Below, in pieces: positions 38,190-49,097 of a stretch of DNA of 64,000 nt (position 1 is its first letter; each line of letters begins with the position of its first letter). A program made the translations under genes and the position numbers. The notes under the pieces are model-generated. The model searched no databases. It saw only the letters and a list, made by a program, of their open reading frames with translations, and was not told where the DNA came from. Origin of the DNA: Castor canadensis (lineage: Eukaryota; Chordata; Mammalia; Rodentia; Castoridae); the NCBI RefSeq assembly GCF_047511655.1, contig NC_133387.1, positions 43,504,853-43,568,852 on the forward strand, given 5' to 3'.

Positions 38190-39657
38190 ATTTTACCATT
38201 TTTACATTCACTTACATGTTTATGCCACTTCTTACCTCCCCTTTTTTCCCCCTCCCCCCTTTCTGGGCAGAACCTGTTCCACCCTCTTTCTGATTTTGTT
38301 GAAGAGAAAACATAAGAGATAATAAGAAAGACAGAGCATTTTTGCTAGCTTGAGAAAAAGATAGCTAAACAGAGAGATTCCTAGCATTGCTTCCATGTAT
38401 ATATGTATTACAACCCAAACTGGCTCATTTCTACCAGACCTCTTCACTACTTCCTGGTCACCTTACCATAGTGACCTCTGTCAGTTTCAGATTACTTTAT
38501 TAGCTCCTCTACAGTGGGCACATCAAACACTTCAAGTTTTAGGATTCCTTCCTTTTCCCTATTCCTCCTGTATGTATTCTCCTCTTAGTGTGTGACCCAT
38601 GTCCAGTAATATTACTGCAATTGTTTTAGGTCTATAATCTGCATATGAGGGAGAACATACGATTTTTTGGCCTTCTGATCCTGGCTAACTTCACTTAAGA
38701 TGATGTTCTCTAGTTCCATTCATTTACCTGCAGATGACAAAATTTCATTCTTTTTTGTGGCTGAGTAAAATTCCATTGTTTATAAAAACCGCATTTTCTT
38801 GATTCATTTGTCAGTTGTGGTGCATCTTGGCTGTTTCCATAGCTTGGTTATTGTGAATGGTGCTGCAATAATCACGGGTGTGCAGGTGTCTTTGTAATAA
38901 CTTGAGTCACATTCCTTTGGGTATATCCCTAGGAGTGGGATTGCTGGATCATATGGAAGATCTATGTTTAGTTTTTTAAGGGGCCTCCATATTGTTTTCC
39001 AAAGTGGTTGTACTAGCTTACATTCCCACCAGCAGTGTATGAGGGTTCTTTTTTCCCCACACCAACATTTGTTGTTGGTGGTGTTCTTTCTGATAGCCAT
39101 TTTAACAGGGTTGAAGTGGAATGTTAGTGTGGTTTTGATTTGCATTTTCTTTATGGCCAGGAATGGTGAACGTTTTTTTCATGTTTTTTTGGCCATTTGG
39201 ATTTCTTCCTTAGAAAAACTTCTGCTTAGTTCAGTTGCCTACTTCTTTATTGATTCATTGATTTTGGGGGAGTTTAGTTTTTTGAGCTCCCTCTATATAC
39301 TAGTTATCAGTCCTTTGTCTGATGTATAGCTAGCAAATATTTTCTCCCACTCTGTGGGTGGTCTCTGCAATTTAGAGACCATTTTGTTGTGCAGAAGCTT
39401 TTCAATTTCATGTAGCCCCATTTGACCATCTTTTCTCTTAGTTGCTGGGATGCTAGAGGTCTACTGAAGAAGTACTTGCTTGTACCTGTTGTTTCCAGTG
39501 TATTTCTTGGTCTTTCATGTACAATTGCAAGGTTTTGGGTCTGATATTAAGGTCCTTAATTCACTTTGAGTTGATACTACTACAGGGTTATAGGTATAGA
39601 TCTAGTTTCAGTTTTCTGCAGGCAGGTAACCATTTTTCCCAGCAACATTTGTTCATT
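38190..39657 (-). mobile_element. Younger 5'-truncated L1 (ORF2 3' part and 3' UTR)
   Basis: The minus strand runs from ORF2 at 39,657 through the stop near 38,640 into a 3' UTR with the G-rich tract (written as C-rich at 38,236-38,262) and A-rich end near 38,190. ORF2 sequence is close to that at 58,471-59,268, so it is a related but somewhat older subfamily. It sits inside the older L1. I could not find a clear target-site duplication. Confidence 0.85.
38804..39145 (-). pseudogene. L1 ORF2p C-terminal remnant with altered Cys motif
   Basis: This 113-codon open segment contains the ORF2p C-terminal region: 'CWCGEKRTLIHCWWECK', then 'PLWKTIWRPLKKL', '[12 protein letters not shown]' and 'KLWKQPRC'. 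Compared with the copy at 58,471-59,268, which has CX3CX7HX4C, two residues are missing between the first cysteines, giving CX1CX7HX4C. That probably disrupts the zinc-knuckle-like motif. The frame is broken on both sides. Confidence 0.8.
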
Positions 39658-40354
39658 GAGATGTACTTACTATTTCTTATGGTTGTATTGCTTATTTGCA
39701 AGTGTTTGTTCTTTTCTTTTGCCATTACTCAGTTTTATCCTTTATTGGTTTGCTGAATTGAGCATATTTGATGTTTTCTTAATCACTCTATGTTCATCTA
39801 TTCCTCTTTTGAATTTTTTTCTTTCTCAGGCTCTTACTTTTGTGACTGTCTTTCTTCTTCTTCTGAATGTAGCATTTCTGTAATGCAGGTTTAGTGGACA
39901 TCAACTGATTTATTTTATTCTTCTCATCAAAGGTCTTCTGCATTGAAACTAAAGGATACCTTTGGTTAACAGTTATTTTCATTCAAAGCATGAAATGTAT
40001 TGTTTCCTGCTTTCCAGCTTTTAGGGATTTCTCTAGAGGTCTGAGATAATTCTGTTTGTTTCCCTATGTACATAAGTTGGTATTTTTTATTGGGTCTTTC
40101 AGTATTCCTTCTTTGTTCTCTTGTCTTGTCGTTTTAATTATGATGCAATGTGATTCTTCTCTGATCTCTGTTTAGTCAGAGTTTGAAATGATTCTTCTAC
40201 ATAAGTGTCTATATATTTTCTATGATTTGAGAAATTTTCTTTGTAATTTCATTGCCTTTAATTAATTTCTTTGCCTTTAACTTGTATTTCATCTCTTTCT
40301 ATACCATGGATTGTTCAGTTTGGTCTCTTGTTTTGTTTGTTTGGTTTTGGTTTT

Positions 40355-40442
40355 GGTTTTCCTGGTGTTCCTAAGCTTTGAACTCAGGGCCTCACACTTG
40401 CTAGGTAGGCTGTGAAGCCCTCAAGTCACTCCACCAGTCCAG
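40355..40442 (-). mobile_element. ID-type SINE, antisense
   Basis: 'gctttgaactcagggcctcacacttgctaggtaggctgtgaag..caagtcactccaccag' is the reverse complement of the ID unit. The GTTTT-rich run at 40,327-40,356 is its tail. It is inserted in the ORF1 part of the old L1. Confidence 0.9.
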
Positions 40443-40576
40443 ATTTGATCTCTTGGTTATGTCCCAAAGTTCTTGAAGTTGGTAGTCATGGCTGTTTACT
40501 TTCTTTGTTTCCTTTTAGCTTAATCTTATCGCCTATCACTGATAATCTTTCTTCCACTTAATCTTGTCTGCTGCTG

Positions 40577-40816
40577 CTATTGTCCATTGTGTTTTAAATT
40601 TGATTTATTGAACTTTTCACTTTCAACATTCATTTTTTTTTTCACAATTTCAATTTCCTTATTGAATTTCTCATCCATCTTTCTGACTTTCTTGTCTAGG
40701 CCTTGAACATCATTTATCTGTCTGTTTGAATCCTTTTTGAGGTCATTGATCATTTTTAAAAGTAAGTTTTTGAATTCTTTATCTGGCACTGCAGCCATTT
40801 CAGTGTCTAAATCCAA
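40577..40816 (-). pseudogene. L1 ORF1p coiled-coil remnant
   Basis: The 79-codon open segment begins near the conserved 'PDKEFKNLLLKMINDLKKD' head of the ORF1p coiled coil and continues with heptad-like charged residues ('NDVQGLDKKVRKMDEKFNKEIEIVKKK'). ORF1p is the trimeric RNA-binding chaperone of L1. Only the coiled coil is in frame here; the RRM and C-terminal parts lie at lower coordinates in broken frames. Confidence 0.7.
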
Positions 40817-41065
40817 CTATTGAGTTGCTATTAGCTTGTTGAAGAGTGATATTTCCTTGCTTTTTTATATTACATATATTTCTACATTGTGATTTGTGCA
40901 TTTGTTGGGGTTGGCTTCTCTTTTATTACATTTTAGTGAAAAAGAACTGACAAATTAAGAATTCAACAATAAACCAGATACTTAAATATAGTAAGGAAAA
41001 CAATTAGAAAACTCAACAATTTCCCCAATAATGTTGTAGAAGAATGACTCTTGGGTTCTTTCTTT

Positions 41066-41147
41066 TGTTTTACTTTGTTCATGGTGCTAAGTATCAAACT
41101 CAGGACCTTGTTGTCACTCAGCACACTCTTTGTGCCAAGCAGATCTT
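41066..41147 (-). mobile_element. ID-type SINE, antisense, diverged
   Basis: 'catggtgctaagtatcaaactcaggaccttgttgtcactcagcacactctttgtgcc' follows the reverse complement of the ID unit with a decayed A-box side. Confidence 0.6.
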
Positions 41148-41734
41148 TGCATATGATTAGTTCAAATCAAAATAATTTTAAGGCATACTTTTTAAAATAT
41201 ATAATAAAATTGCTATGCTATAAAATAAAATTCATGCATGAGATTATTCTTACAGATATAGATAATGTTTAAAATTTAAGTAATAAATAAATATTTGATT
41301 GGCAAGGCAGATGGAACCTCATTTAAAAGAAATAATAATTTTTGATCTCCTTCCCATGAGTACGCTTTATTGATGGAATAATCTTAGAAAATCTAAATTC
41401 ATATTCTTTTCACAGTTTGCTGTCAAATTCTCAGTTGTTTATTACCTATATTTATGACAAATCAGAACATATGTAGTTGTAGTGCTTATATTTAAATATT
41501 ATGCTCCAAAACAGCAGATATCTGATTATAAATGTTTTCTTTAGAAACATGTTACCTTGCTTTATTATGTTCTGTAAATAGTAGTAAAGTTATATCTTAC
41601 AAAATGTGACTCCTACTAATCAGCATCAAATAACAGCCTTTGATGATGTACCAGTCTTTTTTAATGTTTAATTGTATTTATTTTGTTAATTTATTTTTTA
41701 TCTGCTAAACAGAAACTTCCATTAATAACTAACA
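41148..41734. other. AT-rich sequence, nothing assigned
   Basis: No gene or repeat could be supported. Confidence 0.5.
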
Positions 41735-41885
41735 TTTTGTGAGTACTATATGCAAGAAACTCTCCTGCATTAATTTTTTTTAATTTCAAAAATATCCTGA
41801 TTTAGGAAATATTATACCTATTTTACAGATGAAGAAGTGAAGTCACCAAAATGTTGTCATTTCTTTTTAGCTCAGCAGAGCCAGG
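41735..41885 (+). mobile_element. MIR SINE, 3' half
   Basis: 'tgagtactatatgcaagaaactctcctgcatta', 'tatacctattttacagatgaagaagtgaagtcacc' (41,811-41,845) and 'agctcagcagagccaggtgtct' reproduce the MIR order of size-class, 'attttacagatgaggaaactgaggc' and 'agctagtaagtggcagagcc'. Confidence 0.7.
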
Positions 41886-41934
41886 TGTCTTTACTGTAAA
41901 CTGTCTGACATTCCTACCTTATGAAATTCCTTCA

Positions 41935-42908
41935 TTTATATGCCTAGGAATGGTATTATTAGATTATACAGAAGTACTATTTTTAGTTTTTTGAGCAGCC
42001 TTCATACTGTTTTCCATGGTGCTTATACTACTTTACACTCCTGTTAGCAGTGTATAAGGGCTCCTTTTCCCCCACATCCTTGCCAATATTTGTTGTTGTT
42101 TGTGTTCTTGATGATTGCCATTCTAACAGGAGTGAGATGGATTCTTAATATGGCTTTGATTTACATTTCTTTATGGCCAGGGATATTGAGCATTTCTTTG
42201 TATGTTATTTGAGCATTTGTACTTCCTTTGTAAAAGCTTTGTGTTGATCATTTGACCATTTCTTCATTGGATCATTCTTTCTGTGGGGGTTTAGTTTTTT
42301 AAGCTTCCCATAAATTCCAGTTATTAATCCCTTGTCAGATAAATAGTAGGTAAAGATTTTTCTCCCGTTCTGTGAGCTGTCTCTTATGTCTGGTGACCAT
42401 TTCCTTTGCTGTACAGAAGCTTTCTAGTTCCATATAGTCCTATTTATCAATCATTTTTCTTAATTGCTGTCTTTATAGTTCTATTTAGGAAGTTGTTGCC
42501 TATGTGTTCAATATATCTCTACTCTTTCCTGTACTAGTTTCAATGTTTCAGGTCTCATATTAAGGTCCTTGATTCACTATGAGTTAATCAAGTTTATGCA
42601 GGCTGAAAGACATGTGTCTAGTTTCAGTTTTCTACATGCAGATAATGAGTTTTCACAGCAACATTTGTTGAGGAGCCCGTCTTTTCTTCATAGTATGTTT
42701 TAGGTACCTTTATCAGAAACCAGGTGGGAATAGTTGCATGGATTGCATCTACGTCTTCTGTTCTGTTCCGTTGGTTATCATATCTGGTTTTGTGCCTGAG
42801 CCATGGTGTTTTTATTGCTGTGGCTCTGAAGAATAGTTTGAATTCAGGTTTTTGATAACTTAAGCATTTTTTTTTGCCCACTATTGCCTTGGTTATTCAC
42901 AATCTTTA
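41935..42908 (-). mobile_element. L1 ORF2 fragment, truncated at both ends
   Basis: The plus strand is antisense ORF2 C-terminal half throughout: 'tgcctaggaatggtattattagatt', 'ccacatccttgccaatatttgttgtt', 'gagtgagatgg', 'ttgtcagataaatag', 'gtacagaagctttctagttcc', 'aacatttgttgaggagcccgtc', 'gttctgttccgttggttatc'. It has neither 3' UTR nor A-tail on the left. On the right it abuts the telomere-like array. The 85-codon frame at 42,624-42,881 is its largest in-frame piece. Confidence 0.85.
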
Positions 42909-43452
42909 CCTAGCCCTAACCCTCACACAAATAAGAACCAAAACCAATCCCTAAATCTAATACTAGACCAAACATTAGCCACAGACCTAGCCATAACCAT
43001 ATACCTAACCTTAATGCTAACCAGAGTTGTAGCCCGAATCCTAACCCTAATCCTAGCCCTAAAACTAACTTTTTCCCTAACACTTAGATTAACAATTAGA
43101 TTAGTTCTAACACTAATCCTCACACCATCTTTAATCATAAACCTAAAAAGCCTAACACAAACAGAGCTTAAACACCCTAATTCTAATCTTATCCTAACAC
43201 TAGCTACAAACCTATGATGAACCTAAACCTAACCCCAGCCCTATATCTAGCATTAAACTGTACCCTATTTTTAGCACTAAATATAATGCTATTACTAAAC
43301 TTAATCCAAACCCAAACCCTAACTCTATAGCACTAACCCCAACCATAACAAATCCACACCATAACCATAACCCCACTCTAATCATAAACCTAACCATAGC
43401 CTTAATCCTAACACTAAGCATCAAAGTAAACTTTATCTTAACCCTGGTCCTA
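42905..43452. repeat. Degenerate telomere-like (CCCTAA)n array
   Basis: About 550 bases are built from diverged CCTAAC/CCTAAT/CCATAAC hexamers on the plus strand, with many perfect 'cctaaccctaa'-type patches (for example 43,039-43,060 and 43,315-43,326). Hexamer phase can be followed over long stretches. The three long open frames here (42,923-43,138 -, 43,014-43,217 +, 43,212-43,496 -) are products of the six-base periodicity, not genes. It looks like an interstitial telomeric sequence that has aged. Confidence 0.85.
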
Positions 43453-43579
43453 GATGTGCCAGTCTTTACAATCACATGTCCCAGATAACAGCTCATTTCA
43501 CTTCCCTACACACACTGAGTTCTTATCATTTGTAACAACTTCTGATTTTTTTCTGTCTGGCATACCACATTCCTGTCTT

Positions 43580-43795
43580 AATATTGCTTCTGAAATATGA
43601 TTCCTCCCCACACACATTAAGTTTCCTTTACTCACATTCAGGGTCACTTCATGTGTTATCTTGCAGAAGAACCCTTTTGTTACTATTTAAATCAAACAAA
43701 ACTGAGTATTTTCTCTTTGAGCCAACAGCACTTGGAGGAACCATTAGAACACATATTCCACTTTGTTTGCTTGTATATGTCCCTAATTAAACTGA
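43580..43795 (+). mobile_element. L2 fragment, upstream of the 3' end
   Basis: 'cagggtcacttcatgtgttatcttgcagaagaacc', 'tgttactatttaaatcaaac' and 'aacagcacttggaggaaccattagaac..ttgtttgcttgtatatgtccctaatta' track the L2 stretch 'caaatgtcaccttctcagagaggcc...ctatttaaaat...catagcacttatcaccatctgac...ttgtttattgtctgtc'. It is ancient and diverged. Confidence 0.5.
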
Positions 43796-44147
43796 GAAAG
43801 AACAGTTTTCTATTTACTTCCTTGGTACCTACTCTGATATGTAGCTCATATAGATGTTAATGAGGATTTGTTGAACTAATTAAGGATAAACAAATTCAAA
43901 CTAACAAATGCATATTTGCATCTCATGTGTCCTCTAAATAGAAGACTACATAAACTGGGTTGTTTTAGAGAATAGGTGAGGAAAGAAAATGAGTTTTAAG
44001 GGAGCTCTATATCCAAAAATTTAGGAAAAAATCAATGAGAATATGATACTGCAGAAATAGAGTCTCCTTACACATTCACATACAAGCATCTACTAACTCA
44101 CTCACATGCAGGCACATATAAACAATTCACCTATATGCATTTGATTT

Positions 44148-44300
44148 TTTTTTGGTCTGTGTATGTTTGTGTGTGTGTGAGAGAGAGAGAGAGAAACTGG
44201 AGGGGGGAAAAAGATAGACCCAGAGAAATTGAGAGAGAGAGAGACAGAGACAGAGAACAATGACAGGTGGAGAGAGACAAAGACAAAAAAAAAAAAGATG
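44148..44300. repeat. (GT)n(GA)n simple repeats
   Basis: T-rich, then GT (44,166-44,179), then GA (44,180-44,194) and a second GA tract (44,231-44,256), ending in an A-run. Minus-strand frames here (Leu/Ser-rich) are repeat artefacts. Confidence 0.9.
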
Positions 44301-45194
44301 TGTTATTCCAAAAGGCAATGATCAATTCCTCTGTTTCAATTAAATCTGAATTTTGGACTATAGAGTGGAGAAAGCATCAGATTTAGAAAAAATATATAAA
44401 CACTACAATTCTCATGATAACTATTTCTGCAGCCAAGAAGGTTTTTTTCCTACATAAATATAAATGCTAAACTTGATCATAAGTACGACATTTTCAGGTT
44501 GTCTCACTATCATAGTATATAGAGTAAGCAAATCACATGCTTCCTCACCCCTTAATTGGAAAGAAATTTTGTAGAGATCTCCTGAATATGAAGTGTTTAC
44601 TACCATGAGAAAGAATTATAAAATACTACTAAAATACATTCAAATTTGTAATATGTTATACAGAACTGGGTAGAATTATTCAAATAAAGAATTGTCTGCA
44701 TTACCACTTTTCTCATCCAGTTTGTCTCAAAATTAAAAGATTAATCACTTTAAGAATTTAATTTGCTTATGGGGACTTACAATTTAAGAACACTATACAG
44801 CATTTTTCTTCTTTAAAATGAACTTCACAGGAAGGCTTACAACAAATTGAATTTTCAAATCTACTACCTACTGAAGTTTGAATTCTCAGTTAAAAGACTT
44901 TCCAGAAGTTTCTCAAGAAAATGCCTTTTTAATGAATCAACTTCAATTCAAACTTTCACACCTAGACAGATAAAATCAGGAGGCTCAATTTTTAATTAAG
45001 TAGGTTCAGGATCTCTATACTATTATTCTCTATGTTATATTTGGGGACCTGTTACTTAAGATGTAGGTCAGCAAACATGATAATGGAAAATCTTAAAAAT
45101 CAGAAGGCATTGCTTCTAAAATTAAAAATATATATGTTTCTAATTAAAGAAGAAACATTTTTATAAAAATAAAAGAATATGATATTCTCTCTTG
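44301..45194. other. AT-rich sequence, nothing assigned
   Basis: No gene or repeat recognised. Confidence 0.5.
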
Positions 45195-45440
45195 GCAGAA
45201 TGTCATTCAGCATAATATGCATTAAATTCCTATCATGTTCTAGACTTTGAGACAAGAGTAGTAAATAGATTCACCAAGAAAACTTTTTGTATTCCTGTGA
45301 CCCCATTCACAAAAGGGTGGATCAATCAATAAACACATCAGTGAAGTATATGGCACATTTCATGGTATTAATTATTTAGGAATAAATAAAACTGGAAACA
45401 CAGATGTTAAGTTCTGGGTAAGAGAAATGCTTTTATAAAT
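45195..45440 (-). mobile_element. L2 3'-end relic, antisense
   Basis: 'tcattcagcataatatgcattaaattcctatcatgttctagactttgagacaagagtagtaaatag' tracks the reverse complement of the L2 3' end. The following bases are too diverged to align by eye. Confidence 0.45.
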
Positions 45441-46882
45441 AGAATGGTAATGTGACAATATGTGAGAGGGCAATACCTGATTACCTAAATGTATTAAGGC
45501 ATCTCAATTCATTGATTGAAAATTTTTAAATAAATGAATCTTAATGATGCATCCATATGATTATGGAATACATAATTGGAAGTCTTGTTCTTATCATAAA
45601 AATTGAATACAGCAAAAGCATTATTAAGAGGGAAGTCTTTAGCAATATGTGTGAATATTTACAAAAGGAAGATTTGCAATTAATAATCTAATGATGCAGG
45701 TCAAAAAGGTAGAAAAGCAAGAATAAAACAAGCCCAAAATTATTAGAAGGAAAGAAAGAATAAAGATAGGAGAAGAAATATACAAAATAGACACAAATAT
45801 AAAAGAAAAAAAAAGACATGGAATTGGTTTTTTAAAAGATACTATTGAAACCCTCAACTAGACCAAGAAAAAGTGAGAAGACCCAAATTTGAAAGAATCT
45901 GAGATGAAAAAGGGGACATTGTAATCCATGTCACAGAAACACAAAAACAGCAATTATGATAGCAAAACGAAATGGTTAAATTTCCAGGCATGTATAACCT
46001 ATCAAAATTGAGCCATGAAGACACAGATCACAGGAATCATGAGTAGCAAGGTTGAATCCATATTAAATTTTTTTTAAGTTCCCCAATAAAGAAAAGCTGA
46101 GGACAACATGGATACACCACTAATTTTGATCAAACCTTTAAAGAACTAACACCAATTCCTTTCAAACTATTCCAAAAAAATTGTAAGGAGGGAAATCTTC
46201 CCCCTTATTCTAAAAGGCCAGCATACTTTGACAACAGACAAGCACAAAACACCAACAAAAGAAAATTACACACCACAATCCCTGATGAATTTAAATGCAA
46301 AAATTCTCAACAAATACTAGCAAACCCAATCCAACTGTATATCAAAAAGATCATACACCATGATCAAGTGCAGTTCACCCCAGGGACACAAGAATGTTTC
46401 AATGTATACAAATCTTCAAATATGATTCTTCCTGTTAAGATGAATGACAAAAATATGATCATCACACTATATGCAGAAAGAGGATAAGATAAGATTCGAT
46501 AAACTTTGTGATTAAAAGTTCTTTACAAATTAGGTGTAGAATAATGTATCTCAAAAGAAAAAGGAAAGACCATGTGAGACAAGCCTATAGCTAATATCAT
46601 TCTTAATCAGGAAAAGTTAAATCACTACCACTAAGATCACAAGCAGGACTAGGGTACCCATTCCTATCACTTCTTTTAATTGTAGTACTGGAAATCCTGG
46701 TCAAGTGAATTATGAAAGAAAAAAAAATCCAAACTGGAAAGAAAGAACTTAAATTGTGTGTATTTTCATATGGCAATATCTTACAAATAGAAAACCTTAA
46801 GGACTCCGTTAAAAAACTGCTAGAACTTCTAAATGAATTCAGAGAAGTGGAAGGATACAAAATCGTCATAAGAAAATCATGG

Positions 46883-47202
46883 AAAGAATGGTTGCTCAAG
46901 CCTCTAATCATAGCTTTTCTGGAGAGATCTGGAGGATTGAGGTTTCAGGCCAACTCAGATAAACAGCAAGACCATCAAAACCAATATCTGGGCATATTGA
47001 CATGTACCTGTCATCTTAACTACATGGGTAGTGTAAATAGGAAGATCGTGGTCCAGGCTGATCTAGGCATAAAAACAAGCCTCTATTCAAAAAAATTGCT
47101 ACAACAAAAAGAGCTGGCAGTGTGACTAAAGTGATAGTGTACCTATCTGGCAAGTGCAAGGTCCTGAGTTCACCTCAATAACATACCCCACAAAAAAAAA
47201 AA
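46883..47202 (+). mobile_element. Composite SINE B1-B1-ID
   Basis: Two B1-like monomers (about 46,883-47,000 and 47,001-47,105) are followed by an ID unit (47,110-47,195, 'gagctggcagtgtgactaaagtgatagtgtacc..caaggtcctgagttcacc') and an A-run. The L1 sequence on each side joins cleanly when the SINE is removed, with a short 'aaaatca' shared at the junctions. Confidence 0.75.
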
Positions 47203-47756
47203 ATCAGTAACATTCTATACACCAGTAACAAATTATTTAAATAGACATCAAAAAGCAATTCCATTCACAATAGCTAATAAATTTAATTCCTAAGAATAAA
47301 TTTAAATAAGGAAATGAATGATCCCCTTCAATGAAAATTATGGAACAGTGATAATGAAGTCACAAAAAGTGGTCGTGAATTAAAAGAATTAATCTTGTTA
47401 AAAAATCTGTACCACCAAAACTGATTTACTGATTCAAATAAATTCCCATAAAACGTCAGTAGCACTCTCCACAAAATTGGGGGAAAATTTCCTAAAATTT
47501 GTGTGGAACCACAGAAGGCCCCAAAAAGCCAAATTACTTTTTAGAACAGAGAGCAAAGTCAGAAGGAACACAGTACCTGACCTCAAATTCTACTAGAAAG
47601 CTGTTGTAAACAATGGCCTGCCATAAATTCCAACGCATGAACCACCAGAATAGAAGAGAGAACCCAGAAACAAATACAAGCATCTAAGGTCAACTGATTT
47701 TTAAAAAGGTGACCAAAACATACATTGGAGAGGAGACAGCTGCAATAAATGATGCT

Positions 47757-47890
47757 AGTAAGAACAGGTGTGGTGATAAACATCTGCAGTTCCAGCTACC
47801 CAGAAGACAGAGATTCAAAGGATCATAGTTTGAGGCTAATTAGGGCAAAAAAAGTTAGCAAGACTTCATCTCAAACAATAAACCCAGTTA
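47757..47890 (+). mobile_element. B1-type SINE in the old L1M
   Basis: 'caggtgtggtgataaacatctgcagttccagctacccagaagacagagattcaaaggatcatagtttgaggc' is a B1 head, followed by 'gcaagacttcatctcaaacaataaa'. L1M sequence resumes at about 47,940 with 'ctgtactcccatgtttattgcagc'. Confidence 0.75.
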
Positions 47891-48375
47891 CATGGGAAGT
47901 ATACGTAAGAGGAAATGAAATCAGTTTACTCAAGTGACATCTGTACTCCCATGTTTATTGCAGCATTAATCACAATAGCCAAGATATGAAATCAATGGAG
48001 GTGCCCATCAGTGGATGGATGCATGAATAAAAATGTGAATATACACAATAGCATATTATTCATCCATAAAAAATGAAATTTTGTCATTTGTGGCAAAATG
48101 GATGTAATTGAATAACATTACCCAAGCACTGAAAGATAAGAACTGAACAATCTCATTTATATCTGGAAACAAAATGTCACCCTCACAGAAGTTAAAAACA
48201 GAGAGGTAGTTACCAAAGATTGGGGAGACTGATGGGGGAAAGATGGAGATTTATTAATGGGTATTATGTTACAGTTAGATAGGAGAAGAATGTTCTAGTA
48301 TTGTATTGCATAGCAAGGCAACTAAGTTAACAGATAACAAAAATGGATTGCTTATTTTTTTAGAAGCTAGAAGAG

Positions 48376-48718
48376 TACAAGCATGGTGACTCACATCTAT
48401 AATCTCAGCTACTTGGGAGGCAGAAATTTGGTAGGATAATTGTTCAAGTCCAGCCCAGTCAAAGAGTTAGTGAGATCTACATCTCAACAAACAAGCTGTG
48501 TGTGGATGGTATACACCTGTGATCCCAGCAATACCAGAGACCCAAAATAGGAGAATCCCCTTTTGAGACCAGTTCAGGGCAAAAGCATGAGACCCTATTT
48601 CAAAAACAAATAGAACAAAAAGGGCTGGAGGCCTGGCTCATGGAGCAGAGTATCTGCTTAGCAAGTGTGAGGTTCTGAATTCAAATGCCAGTACCGCCAA
48701 ACAAGAAAAATAGAAGAA
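48376..48718 (+). mobile_element. Composite SINE B1-B1-ID
   Basis: Monomer 1 (48,376-48,495, 'tacaagcatggtgactcacatctataatctcagctacttgggaggc'), monomer 2 (48,496-48,615, 'tgtggatggtatacacctgtgatcccagc') and an ID unit (48,622-48,705, 'agggctggaggcctggctcatggagcagag..agcaagtgtgaggttctgaattcaaatgcc') lie in direct succession before an A-rich tail. This is the clearest example of the trimeric composite in the window. Confidence 0.85.
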
Positions 48719-48729
48719 AATTACCTTTG

Positions 48730-48850
48730 AAATTTCACATTTGATCCTTTTTGGGCATTATATGATGGGTACATGTATCAAAATATCACATGGAACACAA
48801 TGATTTCCATATATTTAAGTATCGGTTAAATTTTAGATTAAAATTTAAAG
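48730..48850 (+). mobile_element. Old L1M 3'-terminal fragment
   Basis: 'gggtacatgtatcaaaatatcacatggaacacaatg..atttccatatatttaagtatcggttaaa' matches the L1M 3' terminus pattern. It is probably the tail of the L1M interrupted by the SINE at 48,376. Confidence 0.55.
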
Positions 48851-49097
48851 AAAGTGATATCCTAATACTGGCGATGGAAATAAGGGATTTGAGAGTTCAG
48901 AGAAAGGAAAGTCACTTAAGGCCATGTGTGCCTGTCTAAAGAGTGTACATGTCAAAAATAATATTGTCCCTTGAGGAAGAGTGAAATTGTGGGAAAAATT
49001 ATTTCAGACATAATGCACTAGTCATACTTTTGTCTCTACTACAAAATACGTGGGAAGATTTAAAAGGAGGTATTTAGAATTCCATTTATTTGGAACC

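Larger units (their letters stand above)
36880..40850 (-). mobile_element. Old L1 spanning RT start, endonuclease and ORF1, split by a younger L1
   Basis: On the minus strand, 40,850 to 39,660 carries ORF1 (coiled coil, then RNA-binding and C-terminal parts), 38,185 to 37,470 the ORF2 endonuclease, and 37,470 to 36,880 the linker and start of RT ('caaataaccaactattttttcattgatt' seen on the plus strand). Insertions are a younger L1 at 38,190-39,657 and ID SINEs at 37,800-37,868 and 40,355-40,442. On the minus strand, the sequence before 39,657 and after 38,190 joins ORF1 to the ORF2 start in the correct order, which shows nesting rather than two unrelated L1s. It is broken by many stops. Confidence 0.8.
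45600..48372 (+). mobile_element. Old L1M: RT, C-terminal region and 3' UTR, with SINE insertions
   Basis: RT-domain blocks are legible in order: 'accctcaactagaccaag', 'gaactaacaccaattcctttcaaactattcc', 'ccagcatactttgacaac', 'accatgatcaagtgcagttcacccc', 'aggactagggtacccattcc', 'atggcaatatcttacaaatagaaaacc'. After a SINE at 46,883-47,202 the L1 resumes with 'cagtaacattctatacaccagtaac' and continues through 'acaatagccaagatatg' to a 3' UTR. A second SINE sits at 47,757-47,890. The 137-codon frame at 46,712-47,125 runs from L1 into the SINE and is not a gene. Confidence 0.8.

Noticed and set aside
38964..39329. 121-codon plus-strand frame with hydrophobic, membrane-like composition
   Set aside because: It is the antisense of L1 ORF2. 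The same antisense frame appears at 58,802-59,044.
42923..43496. Three overlapping frames of 67-94 codons with Val/Arg/Ile-rich products
   Set aside because: They arise from the six-base periodicity of the telomere-like array on both strands.
44127..44325. Ser/Leu-rich minus-strand frames
   Set aside because: They are translations of GT/GA simple repeats.
46712..47125. 137-codon frame on the plus strand
   Set aside because: The first part is L1 RT-derived and the rest reads through a composite SINE, so the frame is a mosaic of repeats.
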